DNA from: Flavobacteriales bacterium UBA4422
GTDB lineage: Bacteria; Bacteroidota; Bacteroidia; Flavobacteriales_G; Salibacteraceae
DNA: 64,000 bases
Direction: 5' to 3'
Assembly (NCBI GenBank): GCA_002389645.1
Contig: DGQE01000012.1
Coordinates: 126,098-190,097, forward strand
In this document: in pieces, positions 7,828 to 16,584 of the stretch
How positions within the stretch are numbered: the stretch's first letter is position 1
Layout of the letters: each line of letters starts with the position of its first letter
The notes under the pieces: generated by a model
Told to the model about the DNA's origin: nothing
Database searches by the model: none
What the model saw: the letters and a program-made list of their open reading frames with translations, nothing else
Program-made: the position numbers and the translations under genes

Positions 7828-10116
7828 ATGAAAAGAATATTTACTCTGTTTTCAGCCGTGCTGATCGTACAACTACTAAATGCTCAAACTACTGTTTTCT
7901 CAGATGATTTTGACAGTGGTTTATCAGCTTGGACAACAACAGGACAGTGGGGAACAACCTCAGCACAAGCATATAATGGGACAAATTCATTAACTGACAG
8001 TCCTGGTGGGTTGTATTTGAATTTACAGACAACATATGCCACGATAACTTCAAGCTTTGATTTAACAAGCGCCTTAGACGCAAATGTCTTTTTCAGGGTT
8101 AAGTATGACATCGAGAATGGTTTTGACTATTGTTACTTAGAACTGTCACCAAACAATGGCACTTCTTGGACAGTTGTCTCAACTTTTAATGGTGAGAATA
8201 ACCTTACCACTTGGTCTAACTTTTCAGCGAATATTGGAGGCTTCGTTGGAAATAACCAAGTGAAAGCTAGATTCAGGTTTTTTACTGACCAAGGTTATCA
8301 ATCAGATGGGATTTTCATTGATAGTATGAGAATCGTTAGTTACAGTGTTGACAACGCTCCACCTCTAATTGTGCATGATCCAGCACCTCATTTTGAGGGT
8401 GATGCGGACACCAATTTCAGAACAGCTACCGTCACTGATATTTCTGGACTATCAAGTATAAGTCTTTCCTATACTGTTGATGGAATTGGAATGCCAACTG
8501 TAATTTCTCCAATCGACACGAACGGGAATGATTACACTTTTGCCATTCCGCCTCAAACTGCAGGAGCTTATGTGGATTATTTAATTGAAGCGACAGATGC
8601 CTCACCACAATTGAATCAGGCTACTTCAACCATTTATCAATATATCGCTGGTAATTATATAAACCATGATAATGGAGTTGTAAGCACCGTTGTGAATTTC
8701 ACGCCAGCATTTACAAGTGGTGCCGCAAATAGAGTTTCTTTGGGTTCTGGTTTAAGCACTCTGACGACAGCCTTAATCAGAAACTACACTGATGTTAATA
8801 ATCCCAACGATAGCATTGAAGTACACATTTGGTCTAATAATGCAGGAAGCCCAGGAACCGATTTGATCACGCCTATTATGGTATTCCCAGAAGCCAACTT
8901 GCTTGAGCCTCAAAGGATGACGCGTATAGACCTTAGACCTTATACTAATCAATTGGATAGTTTAACTGGCGATATTTTCATTGGTTTTGAAGTTCCAACT
9001 GGTAGTGCATGGATTTGTCAAACAACCGGAGGCAATAATCGCGCAGCAACATACAACGGCACTTCGTGGACAGCAAACACCACTACAACTTATCATTTCA
9101 GAGCTATAACAACAAACCCTGAAAACCCTCCAACTGCTCTTTTCAGTTTTGATAATACAAATGACCCTAACATAGCGTTTACTGACCTATCAAGTAATAA
9201 CCCTACTTCTTGGTCATGGGATTTTGATGATGGAACTACATCCGCACTTCAAAACCCTACTCATTTGTTCACCTCTCCAGGAACCTATAGCGTTAGTCTA
9301 ACTGCAACAAATATTATCGGAACTAGTGCGGTTTACTCTTCAAATATTGTGATTACCAATGCTCTTCCAATAGCTTCTTATTCTTATGATGATACGAACG
9401 ATCCTACAATAGTATTTACCGATAATTCATTTAACTCACCAACATCTTGGTTTTGGGACTTTGGGGATGGTTCTACTAGCACAATGCAAAACCCAAGTTA
9501 CGAATATGCTTTTGCGGGAGATTACAATGTATGCTTAGCAGCTACCAACCAGTTCGGCACCGACTCAGTATGCGGGATAGTATCCGTTGCAAATGAATTG
9601 CCTGTGGCACTATTTTCAAATGAAATCTTAGCAGGCAATAATGTTGAATTCACCAATCTTTCATTAGAAGGAAGCCCAGGTCCAGCAACCTATTTATGGG
9701 ACTTTGACTTTAACAATGAGACATCTGCCGATGAAAGTCCATCTTTTGATTACCCAAATACTGGAGGCACCTTCAACGTTTGCCTTACGGCAACCAATGG
9801 ACTTGGCTCAAGCGCTCCATTCTGCTTAGATGTAGAACTAAATGACCTTACGGTTGGAATCAATGAAATTTATTCATCCAACTTCAAGCTTTCACCAAAT
9901 CCTACTTCAGGGTTGATTAGACTAACAGTTGAAGATCAATCGATCATAAAAAGCTACAAGTTGTTTTCTATCGATGGTGCACAAATTCAAAATTCAGCCA
10001 ATCTAACTTCGAGTGGACTTGATATGGATATATCTACACTTCCAAAAGGACTTTATTTTTTAGAAGTTACTACAGAAGAACACGTCTCTATGCAACTTCC
10101 TATAGTGAAGCAATAA
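7828..10116 (+). CDS. Secreted multidomain protein with PKD domains and T9SS sorting domain
   Basis: A 762-aa surface or exported protein. A Sec signal (1-20, ending LNAQ) is followed by a jelly-roll/MAM-like domain (about 25-172; SDDFDSGLSAWT and FIDSMRIVSY), an Ig-like segment (about 175-280), a beta-rich region (about 285-430), three PKD domains (about 432-507, 511-588, 590-672, each with a WDFDDG/WDFGDG-like core) and a type A T9SS sorting domain (about 682-762, FKLSPNPTSG... PKGLYFLEV...). T9SS cargo is exported through the periplasm and attached or released by PorU. No catalytic domain is seen, so adhesion or glycan binding is likely. An intrinsic terminator follows at 10135. Confidence 0.88.
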   Translation: MKRIFTLFSAVLIVQLLNAQTTVFSDDFDSGLSAWTTTGQWGTTSAQAYNGTNSLTDSPGGLYLNLQTTYATITSSFDLTSALDANVFFRVKYDIENGFDYCYLELSPNNGTSWTVVSTFNGENNLTTWSNFSANIGGFVGNNQVKARFRFFTDQGYQSDGIFIDSMRIVSYSVDNAPPLIVHDPAPHFEGDADTNFRTATVTDISGLSSISLSYTVDGIGMPTVISPIDTNGNDYTFAIPPQTAGAYVDYLIEATDASPQLNQATSTIYQYIAGNYINHDNGVVSTVVNFTPAFTSGAANRVSLGSGLSTLTTALIRNYTDVNNPNDSIEVHIWSNNAGSPGTDLITPIMVFPEANLLEPQRMTRIDLRPYTNQLDSLTGDIFIGFEVPTGSAWICQTTGGNNRAATYNGTSWTANTTTTYHFRAITTNPENPPTALFSFDNTNDPNIAFTDLSSNNPTSWSWDFDDGTTSALQNPTHLFTSPGTYSVSLTATNIIGTSAVYSSNIVITNALPIASYSYDDTNDPTIVFTDNSFNSPTSWFWDFGDGSTSTMQNPSYEYAFAGDYNVCLAATNQFGTDSVCGIVSVANELPVALFSNEILAGNNVEFTNLSLEGSPGPATYLWDFDFNNETSADESPSFDYPNTGGTFNVCLTATNGLGSSAPFCLDVELNDLTVGINEIYSSNFKLSPNPTSGLIRLTVEDQSIIKSYKLFSIDGAQIQNSANLTSSGLDMDISTLPKGLYFLEVTTEEHVSMQLPIVKQ

Positions 10117-10134
10117 AAGAAAATAGAAAAAATT

Positions 10135-10159
10135 AAGCCCCTTAGCAGGGGCTTTTTTT
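10135..10159 (+). terminator. Intrinsic terminator after the PKD/T9SS gene
   Basis: A seven-base-pair stem AAGCCCC (10135-10141) / GGGGCTT (10148-10154) with a six-base loop is followed directly by a run of T. It lies 19 bases past the stop at 10116. Confidence 0.9.
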
Positions 10160-10296
10160 ATTTAAAGTTTTTTAGTTCGAAATCTTTAACACACAATTCC
10201 TACAACCTATCGTTGCAGCCCTAACCTTTGTCGAATACAGCGCGTCATAAGAATTGAAGCTTGTAGATTTGAAATAAGCTTGAAATATCACTTAGC

Positions 10297-11712
10297 ATGA
10301 AGAGAGAAATTGGAATTAGAGAGAAGGCGTTGACGATTAATTTAGACGCAAGCATCTACGGATCATTTGCGGAAATTGGTGCGGGACAAGAAGTATCAGC
10401 AAACTTTTTTGCAGCTGGAGGAGCGTCAGGAACAATAGCCCTTACCACCTCTGCATACGACATGAAAATTTCAGACTCAATCTATGGAGCTTCGAAAAAA
10501 TATGTTGCTGAACCACGCTTGATTACGATGCTTGACAAGGAGTATACTAACCTTCTTGGGAAGCTTGAGCATAGAAAAGAAGACACAAGATTCTTTTCGT
10601 TCGTTAATACTGTTGAGATTCTTAATTATTATAAAACCAATAAAGGCCATGGCTGGTTTGGTTTAAGGTTTCAATTAAAGCCAAACACTCCTCCAAGCGA
10701 ATGTGTGTTTCACGTAATAATGCACGATAACGATGGGCTATTGCAACAAAAAGCACTAGGCCGAGTTGGCGTTAACTTAATATATGCAGCATACCATTAC
10801 AGCGACAATCCTGAAATGATGCTGAACAGCCTACTTGACGGTCTTGGTCAAGGCAGGATAGAAATTGATATGTTTCGCTTGTCGGGACCTGATTTTGAGC
10901 ATGTAGACAATAGAATTTTAAGTCTCCTTTTGGTTAAAAACGGAATGACCGATGCAGCGCTATTTGGCCCGAATGGGGATGTTCTCCAAGCATCTCAAGC
11001 ACTATACAAGAAAAATATTCTTGTGCTAAGAGGAAGGTTTCGCCCTCTAACTCATGTCAACCTTGACATGCTGAAAATGGGCTTAAAAGAATTTAGAAAA
11101 GAAGAAGATATTGATGTCGACCGTATTCAGGTTTTGTTTGAACTTACACTAAAGGACTTGAGTGCCGAAGGTAGAATTGATGAAAAAGACTTCTTAGACA
11201 GAGTAGATATAATCGGTAGCCTAGGCTACACAGTGCTTATTTCAAATTATCAGAAGTACTACACGCTGGTTTCATACTTGAGCGACTCTGTTAGAAACCG
11301 AAAAGTAGGGGTGATATTAGGCGTAGAAAATCTAATTCAAATATTTGATGATAAGTACTATGATCGTTTGAAGGGAAGGCTTTTAGAAGCATACGGTATT
11401 CTATTCGGAAGAAATGTCAAGGTTTATGTATATCCTGCCCTTCAAGAGGATGGTGAAACTTTAAAAACTTTAGACGATTTAACATTCGAAGACCCGTCAA
11501 TCAACTTACTCATTGATTATCTAAGAATGACAGGGAAAATTGAACAAATCAGATGCTCTAATAAGGACATTCTGCATATTTTCTCTGATCAAGTAGTGCG
11601 AAAAATTAAGGATTGTGAAGACGGATGGGAATATATGGTCCCAAGTATCGTAGGAAATATGATCAAAGAAGGAAAGCTCTTCGGTTGGAAAGAGATGGCA
11701 GAAAAAGACTAG
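10297..11712 (+). CDS. Conserved protein of unknown function, 471 aa
   Basis: The protein begins with a striking conserved-looking block, REKALTINLDASIYGSFAEI, followed by GAGQEVSANFFAAGGASGTI (about 8-47). I associate this start with a family found in many bacteria whose automatic annotations disagree (nucleotide adenylyltransferase, TonB-dependent receptor). Neither is supported here: there is no signal peptide, no barrel and no HxGH motif. Later parts show GMTDAALFGPNGDVLQ (about 220-235) and VGVILGVENLIQIFDDKYY (about 338-356), consistent with a soluble cytosolic enzyme. It stands nine bases before the CpcT-like gene, so the pair may be co-transcribed. Confidence 0.8.
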   Translation: MKREIGIREKALTINLDASIYGSFAEIGAGQEVSANFFAAGGASGTIALTTSAYDMKISDSIYGASKKYVAEPRLITMLDKEYTNLLGKLEHRKEDTRFFSFVNTVEILNYYKTNKGHGWFGLRFQLKPNTPPSECVFHVIMHDNDGLLQQKALGRVGVNLIYAAYHYSDNPEMMLNSLLDGLGQGRIEIDMFRLSGPDFEHVDNRILSLLLVKNGMTDAALFGPNGDVLQASQALYKKNILVLRGRFRPLTHVNLDMLKMGLKEFRKEEDIDVDRIQVLFELTLKDLSAEGRIDEKDFLDRVDIIGSLGYTVLISNYQKYYTLVSYLSDSVRNRKVGVILGVENLIQIFDDKYYDRLKGRLLEAYGILFGRNVKVYVYPALQEDGETLKTLDDLTFEDPSINLLIDYLRMTGKIEQIRCSNKDILHIFSDQVVRKIKDCEDGWEYMVPSIVGNMIKEGKLFGWKEMAEKD

Positions 11713-11721
11713 ATTGGTATT

Positions 11722-12327
11722 ATGCTAATGCGTGCGTTTTTATTTAGTTGTCTTTTTGTTTATGCCCTTTCTAGTGCAGCGCAAACTCCATCGCTCGAAA
11801 TGTTGGCATCTTACATTACTGGAGATTATTCTTCGAAAATACAAGCTAAAGAAGATACCAATTTTCTGGACATAAGCCTAAAAATTACAAGCATTTGGGA
11901 CGATCAACCTGAAGTTGTTTGGTTGTATGTTGAGCAGGCAGTTTCGAATAAAACGAAAAAACCATACCGTCAAAGCATCCATCAGTTAGTAGAATTGGAA
12001 GAAGGGAAATACGCAAACTATGCATTTCAAATCCCCAATGCCAATCAATACATCGGAGCAAATAAAAAACCAAAACTTTTAGATGACCTTTCCATAGAAG
12101 ACCTGCTACTCTTGGATGGATGTCAAATAGGTATGCACTTTGCTAAAGGAGCATTTAGAGGAGCAACAGAACAAAAATGTCCGAATACATGGAACGGGTC
12201 TTCAATTGCAACCAGTGAAGTAGAGATTTATGAGGACAAGTTAATCAGTTGGGATAGAGGATGGACTGAAGACGGCAAACAAGTATGGGGTTCAACAAAA
12301 GGCGGCTACGTCTTTATTAAAAAGTAA
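11722..12327 (+). CDS. CpcT/CpeT-like protein, exported
   Basis: The 201-aa product has a signal peptide (about 1-20, ending SSAAQ) and the body of the CpcT/CpeT family: WLYVEQAVSNKTKKPYRQSI (about 70-89), a Cys-containing GCQIGMHFAKGAFRGATEQKC (about 133-153), ATSEVEIYEDKLISWDRGW (about 163-181) and a C-terminal VWGSTKGGYVFIK. In cyanobacteria CpcT attaches bilins to phycobiliproteins, but the organism here shows no phycobilisome genes. Related exported proteins occur in non-photosynthetic bacteria with unknown, perhaps lipocalin-like, ligand binding. Its end overlaps convergent ispE by 11 bases. Confidence 0.82.
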   Translation: MLMRAFLFSCLFVYALSSAAQTPSLEMLASYITGDYSSKIQAKEDTNFLDISLKITSIWDDQPEVVWLYVEQAVSNKTKKPYRQSIHQLVELEEGKYANYAFQIPNANQYIGANKKPKLLDDLSIEDLLLLDGCQIGMHFAKGAFRGATEQKCPNTWNGSSIATSEVEIYEDKLISWDRGWTEDGKQVWGSTKGGYVFIKK

Positions 12328-13174
12328 GTCTTCCCTTCCATGTCATATAGGATCGAAAAACCTCTTCTTCTGGGACTTCTTTGAAAATACCGAATAAAGT
12401 AGACCCACTTCCTGTCATTGAGGCGTAAAGAGCTCCAAGATTGTACAACTCATCTTTTATTTCTTTGATTAATGGATAGTTTGGAAAAATACTTGTTTCG
12501 AAGTCATTCACAAGAATATCCTTCCACCCATCTACCTCTATACTCGGCAACATCTCTAAATCAATAACAGGTGGCGAAGGCTGCACTCCCGCGTAAGCCT
12601 CTTTAGTAGAAATGTGAATATTAGGGTTTACTATCAAAACATGATAGTCACTCAAATCTAAGTCTATTGGCCTCATCTTCTCTCCTCGCCCAAAAACAAA
12701 CATTGGTTTATTCTCCCAAAAAAACGGACAGTCACTTCCAACTTTTGCCAATAGATCTTTTGCTTCAGAGTCTGATATCCTAAGATGAAAATAGTCTTTT
12801 ATCGCCCTCAAAGTAAATGCCGCATCAGCACTTCCACCGCCTAATCCAGCACCGATCGGTAATGTCTTTAGTAAGTGAATATCAATAGCAGGTAGATTGA
12901 ACCAAGCTTCCAAAAGTTGATAAACTTTTACACATAGGTTAGCGTCAGCATTACCAGGAATAGGAATGCCGTAACTCATAAATCGCACTTTACCAACCTC
13001 TATTTCAGATTCAATCTCAGGAAAGTTTTTCAATGATTCATTACGCTCCGTGATCTCAAGTGTTTCATGCCATTGCACTGGATAAAATATGCTCTCAATG
13101 TTATGATAGCCATCTGGTCTCTTACCCGTTATGCAAAGGCCTAAATTGATTTTTATGTTCGGAAATACTAGCAT
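12317..13174 (-). CDS. ispE: 4-diphosphocytidyl-2-C-methyl-D-erythritol kinase IspE
   Basis: IspE phosphorylates CDP-methylerythritol in the non-mevalonate (MEP) isoprenoid pathway, a cytosolic GHMP-kinase step. The 285-aa product has the family's start PNIKINLGLCITGKRPDGYH (about 5-24), the ATP loop LPIGAGLGGGSADAAFTLRA (about 106-125) and a late glycine loop YASMTGSGSTLFGIF (about 250-264). Length is typical. It stands alone on the minus strand between the CpcT-like and thioesterase genes. It implies that this organism makes isoprenoids by the MEP route. Confidence 0.95.
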   Translation of the reverse strand: MLVFPNIKINLGLCITGKRPDGYHNIESIFYPVQWHETLEITERNESLKNFPEIESEIEVGKVRFMSYGIPIPGNADANLCVKVYQLLEAWFNLPAIDIHLLKTLPIGAGLGGGSADAAFTLRAIKDYFHLRISDSEAKDLLAKVGSDCPFFWENKPMFVFGRGEKMRPIDLDLSDYHVLIVNPNIHISTKEAYAGVQPSPPVIDLEMLPSIEVDGWKDILVNDFETSIFPNYPLIKEIKDELYNLGALYASMTGSGSTLFGIFKEVPEEEVFRSYMTWKGRLTF

Positions 13175-13293
13175 ATGCTTTTGCGAAGATTCAACTTTTT
13201 AAAGAAGCATCGTCAAAATATATTATCAGCTCACTCATCTGCAGCAATCATATGTGTATTGAGTAAGTTTGAAACTAATTTCAAGTATAAATT

Positions 13294-13731
13294 ATGGCTA
13301 TTTGGTTTCAAGAAGTAGATGCTGATAGGGCAGATAAAATGAAAAGAGGAACCCTCTTAGAGACACTTGACATTCGCATAACAGAGTTAGGCGATGATTT
13401 CATTAAAGGTGATATGCCCGTTGATCATCGCACCGTTCAGCCATATGGAATTCTTCATGGTGGGGCTTCCATTTCGTTAGCAGAAAGTTTAGGTAGTATT
13501 GGTGCACACCTTACCGTTGATCCTGAAAAGTATTTTTGCGTGGGAATGGAAATCAATGCCAACCACCTGAGACCAGCTACAAAAGGGCGTGTAACAGGAA
13601 CTGCAAGACCAATACATCGCGGAAAATCATCTCAAGTTTGGAGTATTGAAATAACGGATGAAGAAGGGAAAATGGTATGTATAAGCCGCATCACTATGGC
13701 TGTCGTCCTCAAAAGCAAACTCTCCAAATAA
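13294..13731 (+). CDS. Hotdog-fold acyl-CoA thioesterase (PaaI/YbdB/MenI type)
   Basis: The 145-aa protein is a single hotdog domain. The core motif VQPYGILHGGASISLAESLGS (about 49-69) has the HGG turn and the catalytic carboxylate (Glu66) of the YbdB/YdiI group. These enzymes hydrolyse aryl- or acyl-CoA or enterobactin-synthase misloads, and YdiI/MenI cleaves DHNA-CoA in menaquinone synthesis. The substrate cannot be chosen from sequence alone, but a DHNA-CoA role would suit a menaquinone-using flavobacterium. A TAAGTTTG box lies at 13264-13271. It starts a short plus-strand run with the pterin dehydratase and WD40 genes. Confidence 0.88.
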   Translation: MAIWFQEVDADRADKMKRGTLLETLDIRITELGDDFIKGDMPVDHRTVQPYGILHGGASISLAESLGSIGAHLTVDPEKYFCVGMEINANHLRPATKGRVTGTARPIHRGKSSQVWSIEITDEEGKMVCISRITMAVVLKSKLSK

Positions 13732-13757
13732 TTAACAAAATCTAAAATTGGATAAAT

Positions 13758-14006
13758 ATGAGCTGGATAGAACAAGACTTAGGAGAAGGAAAATCAGCAT
13801 TAACATGCACTTTCGAATTCTTTGACTTTAAAGAAGCGTGGAGCTTTATGAATGAGGTTGCAGAATTGGCTGAAGAGCATGAGCATCACCCGAATTGGAC
13901 GAATGTATATAACAGAGTGAGCATTCTACTAAGTACACATGAAGCAGGAAACACCATCACCGATAAAGATCGAAAGCTTGCTGAAGCAATAGATGCTTTG
14001 GGATAA
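13758..14006 (+). CDS. Pterin-4a-carbinolamine dehydratase (PCD/DCoH)
   Basis: The 82-aa protein has the catalytic signature EHEHHPNWTNVYNRVSILLS (about 39-58) and THEAGNTITDKDRKLAEAID (about 59-78) of pterin-4a-carbinolamine dehydratase. This enzyme dehydrates 4a-hydroxytetrahydrobiopterin so that pterin-dependent aromatic amino-acid hydroxylases can cycle. It lacks part of the first helix of the usual 95-110-aa family members, but the core is complete. No aromatic hydroxylase is visible in the window. Its stop shares a base with the start of the WD40 gene, so the two are likely translated together. Confidence 0.92.
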   Translation: MSWIEQDLGEGKSALTCTFEFFDFKEAWSFMNEVAELAEEHEHHPNWTNVYNRVSILLSTHEAGNTITDKDRKLAEAIDALG

Positions 14007-14905
14007 TGGATGTAAAAAAAACTCATCAATTGGCCGCGCACAGCGGTGCACTATATGCTTTAACGAATGGCAGAACATCCAACACACTATTTATTGCTGG
14101 TGGAGATCGCGTTGTAGCGGAGTGGGATCTTGAATCAGGGGAAACAAATCCTTTTGCCATTCGCACAGAAGCGACCGTATATAGTCTTCTGAATTTAGAA
14201 AATCAGCTCGTCATAGGAACAAGCAATGGAAGCATACATGTCATTGATTTAAATTCAAAGAAGGAAGTGCGTCACCTAAAACTTCATGATAAAGGTGTCT
14301 TTCATTTGTATCTGGATAATGAGCACACCAGAGTATATGCCTGTTGTGCTGATGGAACAGTTAGTGTTTGGAATCCCGAAGAATGGAGTCTGCTGTGGCA
14401 CTTAAACCTATCTACTGAAAAAATAAGACGAGCAGCTCAAAACGAGAATGCATCGCTCACAGCATTTGCATGTGGGGATGGGAAGTGTATAATAATAGAA
14501 AGCAAAGAGCATCAAATCATTTATGAGCTTGATGCACACCATGAGTCGTGTAATAGTTTAGCTTTTTTACCTAACGGGTATTTGGTTACAGGAGGAAAGG
14601 ATGCATTCCTAAGGGTATGGAATGGTAACGAAGGTTTCTCATTAATAAAAGAAATACCAGCACATAATTACGCTATCTATGACATCATCGTGAATTCGTC
14701 TTCTCAATGGATAGCAACAGCAAGCAGAGATAAAACAATCAAGATCTGGGATTTAGAGTTTAACGAAAAGCCACTGCGCCTCGATCGCGCGAAAAAAGGC
14801 GGTCATCTGAACTCAGTAAATGGTTTAATGATGTTAGATGACAATCGATTTGCTTCTTGCAGTGATGACCGAAGTGTAGTCATTTGGCAAGTTGAAAAGG
14901 ACTAA
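14006..14905 (+). CDS. WD40 repeat protein
   Basis: The 299-aa protein has no signal peptide and consists of about seven WD40-type blades. Clear repeats are AEWDLESG (about 33-40), VSVWNPEEWSLLWHL (about 114-128), LRVWNGNEG (about 211-219), IKIWDLEF (about 245-252) and SVVIWQVEKD (about 290-299), with GH-like starts such as AHNYAIYDI (about 226-234). WD40 propellers act as protein-interaction platforms, so the partner is unknown. The ATG overlaps the pterin dehydratase stop by one base, which implies translational coupling. It is convergent with, and overlaps by four bases, the next gene. Confidence 0.88.
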   Translation: MDVKKTHQLAAHSGALYALTNGRTSNTLFIAGGDRVVAEWDLESGETNPFAIRTEATVYSLLNLENQLVIGTSNGSIHVIDLNSKKEVRHLKLHDKGVFHLYLDNEHTRVYACCADGTVSVWNPEEWSLLWHLNLSTEKIRRAAQNENASLTAFACGDGKCIIIESKEHQIIYELDAHHESCNSLAFLPNGYLVTGGKDAFLRVWNGNEGFSLIKEIPAHNYAIYDIIVNSSSQWIATASRDKTIKIWDLEFNEKPLRLDRAKKGGHLNSVNGLMMLDDNRFASCSDDRSVVIWQVEKD

Positions 14906-15870
14906 TCTTCATGCTCTCGCCCTAGAATAGTATTTACTGAACGCTTAGCTTCAAGCTCTTTTTGCTCTTCATCAAACTTTTCTAAATCCATCGGACTAAA
15001 ACCGGCCTTAAAGTCAGGTTTTCCAGCCTCAACCCAAGCTGAATACCATAAACTTCCAACGGTAATTATTGAAGCCCTCATCCTACGTTCTACCATGCCA
15101 TTCATGCTCAGGTGGTATTCCATTGAAAAATCACGAGAATACGTTTTAACTGTAGAATTTCCCCTTTGATCAAATGCATACTTACCATCAGCGGGATAAG
15201 ATTTTGTCAATTCACGTTCAAATAAAAGCACAGAATCAACAGCACTATTACTCGCCTCTACAGCATCCCAAATATGGTTTAAAGGTGAGTCGACATACCT
15301 AGCTTTACCGGTAAAGAAATCATAATCTTCGGCATACAATTCAGGTAATCGTGACTCCCAAAAACCATGAATCCCTTTCTGGTTAGTGAGTTGGCCATTA
15401 TAATTTTCAGTCGTGTGCAACGGCACATGAGCATCTGCAATATAATGGCCCAAATCTGCCGAAACATCTAAAGCATAAGCAAGTTTTTTATTCTTGAATG
15501 CGTAGACTAGTCTTCTGTACATGACTTCAACATGCCACGGCACAATACCATAAGACTGCAAGGTGTCTTCAGTAAACTTTTCGACAGCTTCATCCCATTC
15601 ACGAGGAACTTTATCAAAAGGACGATCACCATAATGATCAATATCAATGTAGTGACGAGGAGCTTCTTCTTTTACTACATACCGCCTCATATCAGGATCT
15701 ACGGCATGAGCTGTTACAAATTCGATGTTGTCTTTATAAAACCCCATCAGCTCTGTGGGTAGCGTATACGCAGCCATTCTATTAATGCTTCTATGACCAA
15801 AAAAACCCCAGCAAAAAACGCTAGTGGGAATCATAATCAAGAGCAGTAAAAATCCGAACTTCTTGGGCAT
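14902..15870 (-). CDS. Secreted zinc-dependent phospholipase C / S1-P1 nuclease-like hydrolase
   Basis: The 322-aa protein has a signal peptide ending FC and a mature start WGFFGHRSINRMAAYTLP. An N-terminal Trp followed by a His is the zinc-ligand arrangement of the phospholipase C/S1-P1 nuclease fold. Further ligands appear in HAVDPD (about 55-60), HYIDIDH (about 73-79) and DLGHYIADAHVPLHTTENYN (about 139-158). The family uses three zinc ions to cleave phosphodiesters in the periplasm or outside the cell; lipid or nucleic acid substrate cannot be decided. Nutrient phosphate scavenging is a plausible role. Confidence 0.82.
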   Translation of the reverse strand: MPKKFGFLLLLIMIPTSVFCWGFFGHRSINRMAAYTLPTELMGFYKDNIEFVTAHAVDPDMRRYVVKEEAPRHYIDIDHYGDRPFDKVPREWDEAVEKFTEDTLQSYGIVPWHVEVMYRRLVYAFKNKKLAYALDVSADLGHYIADAHVPLHTTENYNGQLTNQKGIHGFWESRLPELYAEDYDFFTGKARYVDSPLNHIWDAVEASNSAVDSVLLFERELTKSYPADGKYAFDQRGNSTVKTYSRDFSMEYHLSMNGMVERRMRASIITVGSLWYSAWVEAGKPDFKAGFSPMDLEKFDEEQKELEAKRSVNTILGREHED

Positions 15871-16033
15871 AATCGAAAATAGCCAATCCGAATTGGTCGG
15901 AATATGACTCTAGTGGGATTAAAGATTGAAATTGACTCTTGATACCAAGATTAAGCATCGCAGCATTTTAATTATTACCTAATGCTTTTAAAACCTTGAG
16001 CAGCCTCGTCTTTTTTGATATGGGAAGCGAATT

Positions 16034-16504
16034 TTAAAGACCGATAATAGTGCACTCATTCGGTGAGATAGTAAATGAGCCTGAAACAGTTAAACCCGAA
16101 GAAGTCTCTTGACCGCTATAAGAGTATGAACCAGGTTCAAGTGTTTCAGTAACACAGTAAAGTGCTGCGCAGTTGGGTGCACTTGGTTGCGAGGCATACC
16201 AGCCATTCACTTGTCCCTGATAAATGTTGTCAATGTAAACATTTATCTCAGCGCAAACATTTCAGTCAGTCCAAAACATGACTGACCCCTCATATTCACA
16301 AGTACCATCATCCTGAGTCGCATTATCATCATAGTTCACAGCATCCAGATCCATGCAACCATAAAAGTAATTACATGATCCATCATCTTCGTCCGCTTCA
16401 CCATCATAGTTTCTTGCAATTGGATCGGTACACCCCTCCTTGCTACAAGAACTAAAAAGAAGGGGAAAGAGAAATAGAGGGAAAATCAGGAGTTGCTTAA
16501 TCAT
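16034..16504 (-). pseudogene. Lipoprotein with CxDxxAxNYD repeats, broken by an in-frame TGA
   Basis: The frame starts at ATG 16504 with a lipoprotein signal (MIKQLLIFPLFLFPLLFSSC) and two cysteine-framed acidic repeats of the kind common in marine Bacteroidota, CTDPIARNYD... and CMDLDAVNYD.... It meets TGA at 16264-16262 after VMFWTD, then stays open for 75 more codons (NVCAEINVYIDNIYQGQVNG...) to TAA at 16036-16034, with coding-like composition and several Cys. An intact protein of about 155 residues is therefore interrupted by one nonsense codon. Either the gene is decaying, or there is a base error or read-through. The upstream part alone would still make a lipoprotein of 80 aa. Confidence 0.75.
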
Positions 16505-16584
16505 GGCATTAAATTGAATCGTCAAAAACCGAATATGCTCAATATATTTTATTCAATTAGCATTTAACACAAAAATTAAACGAA

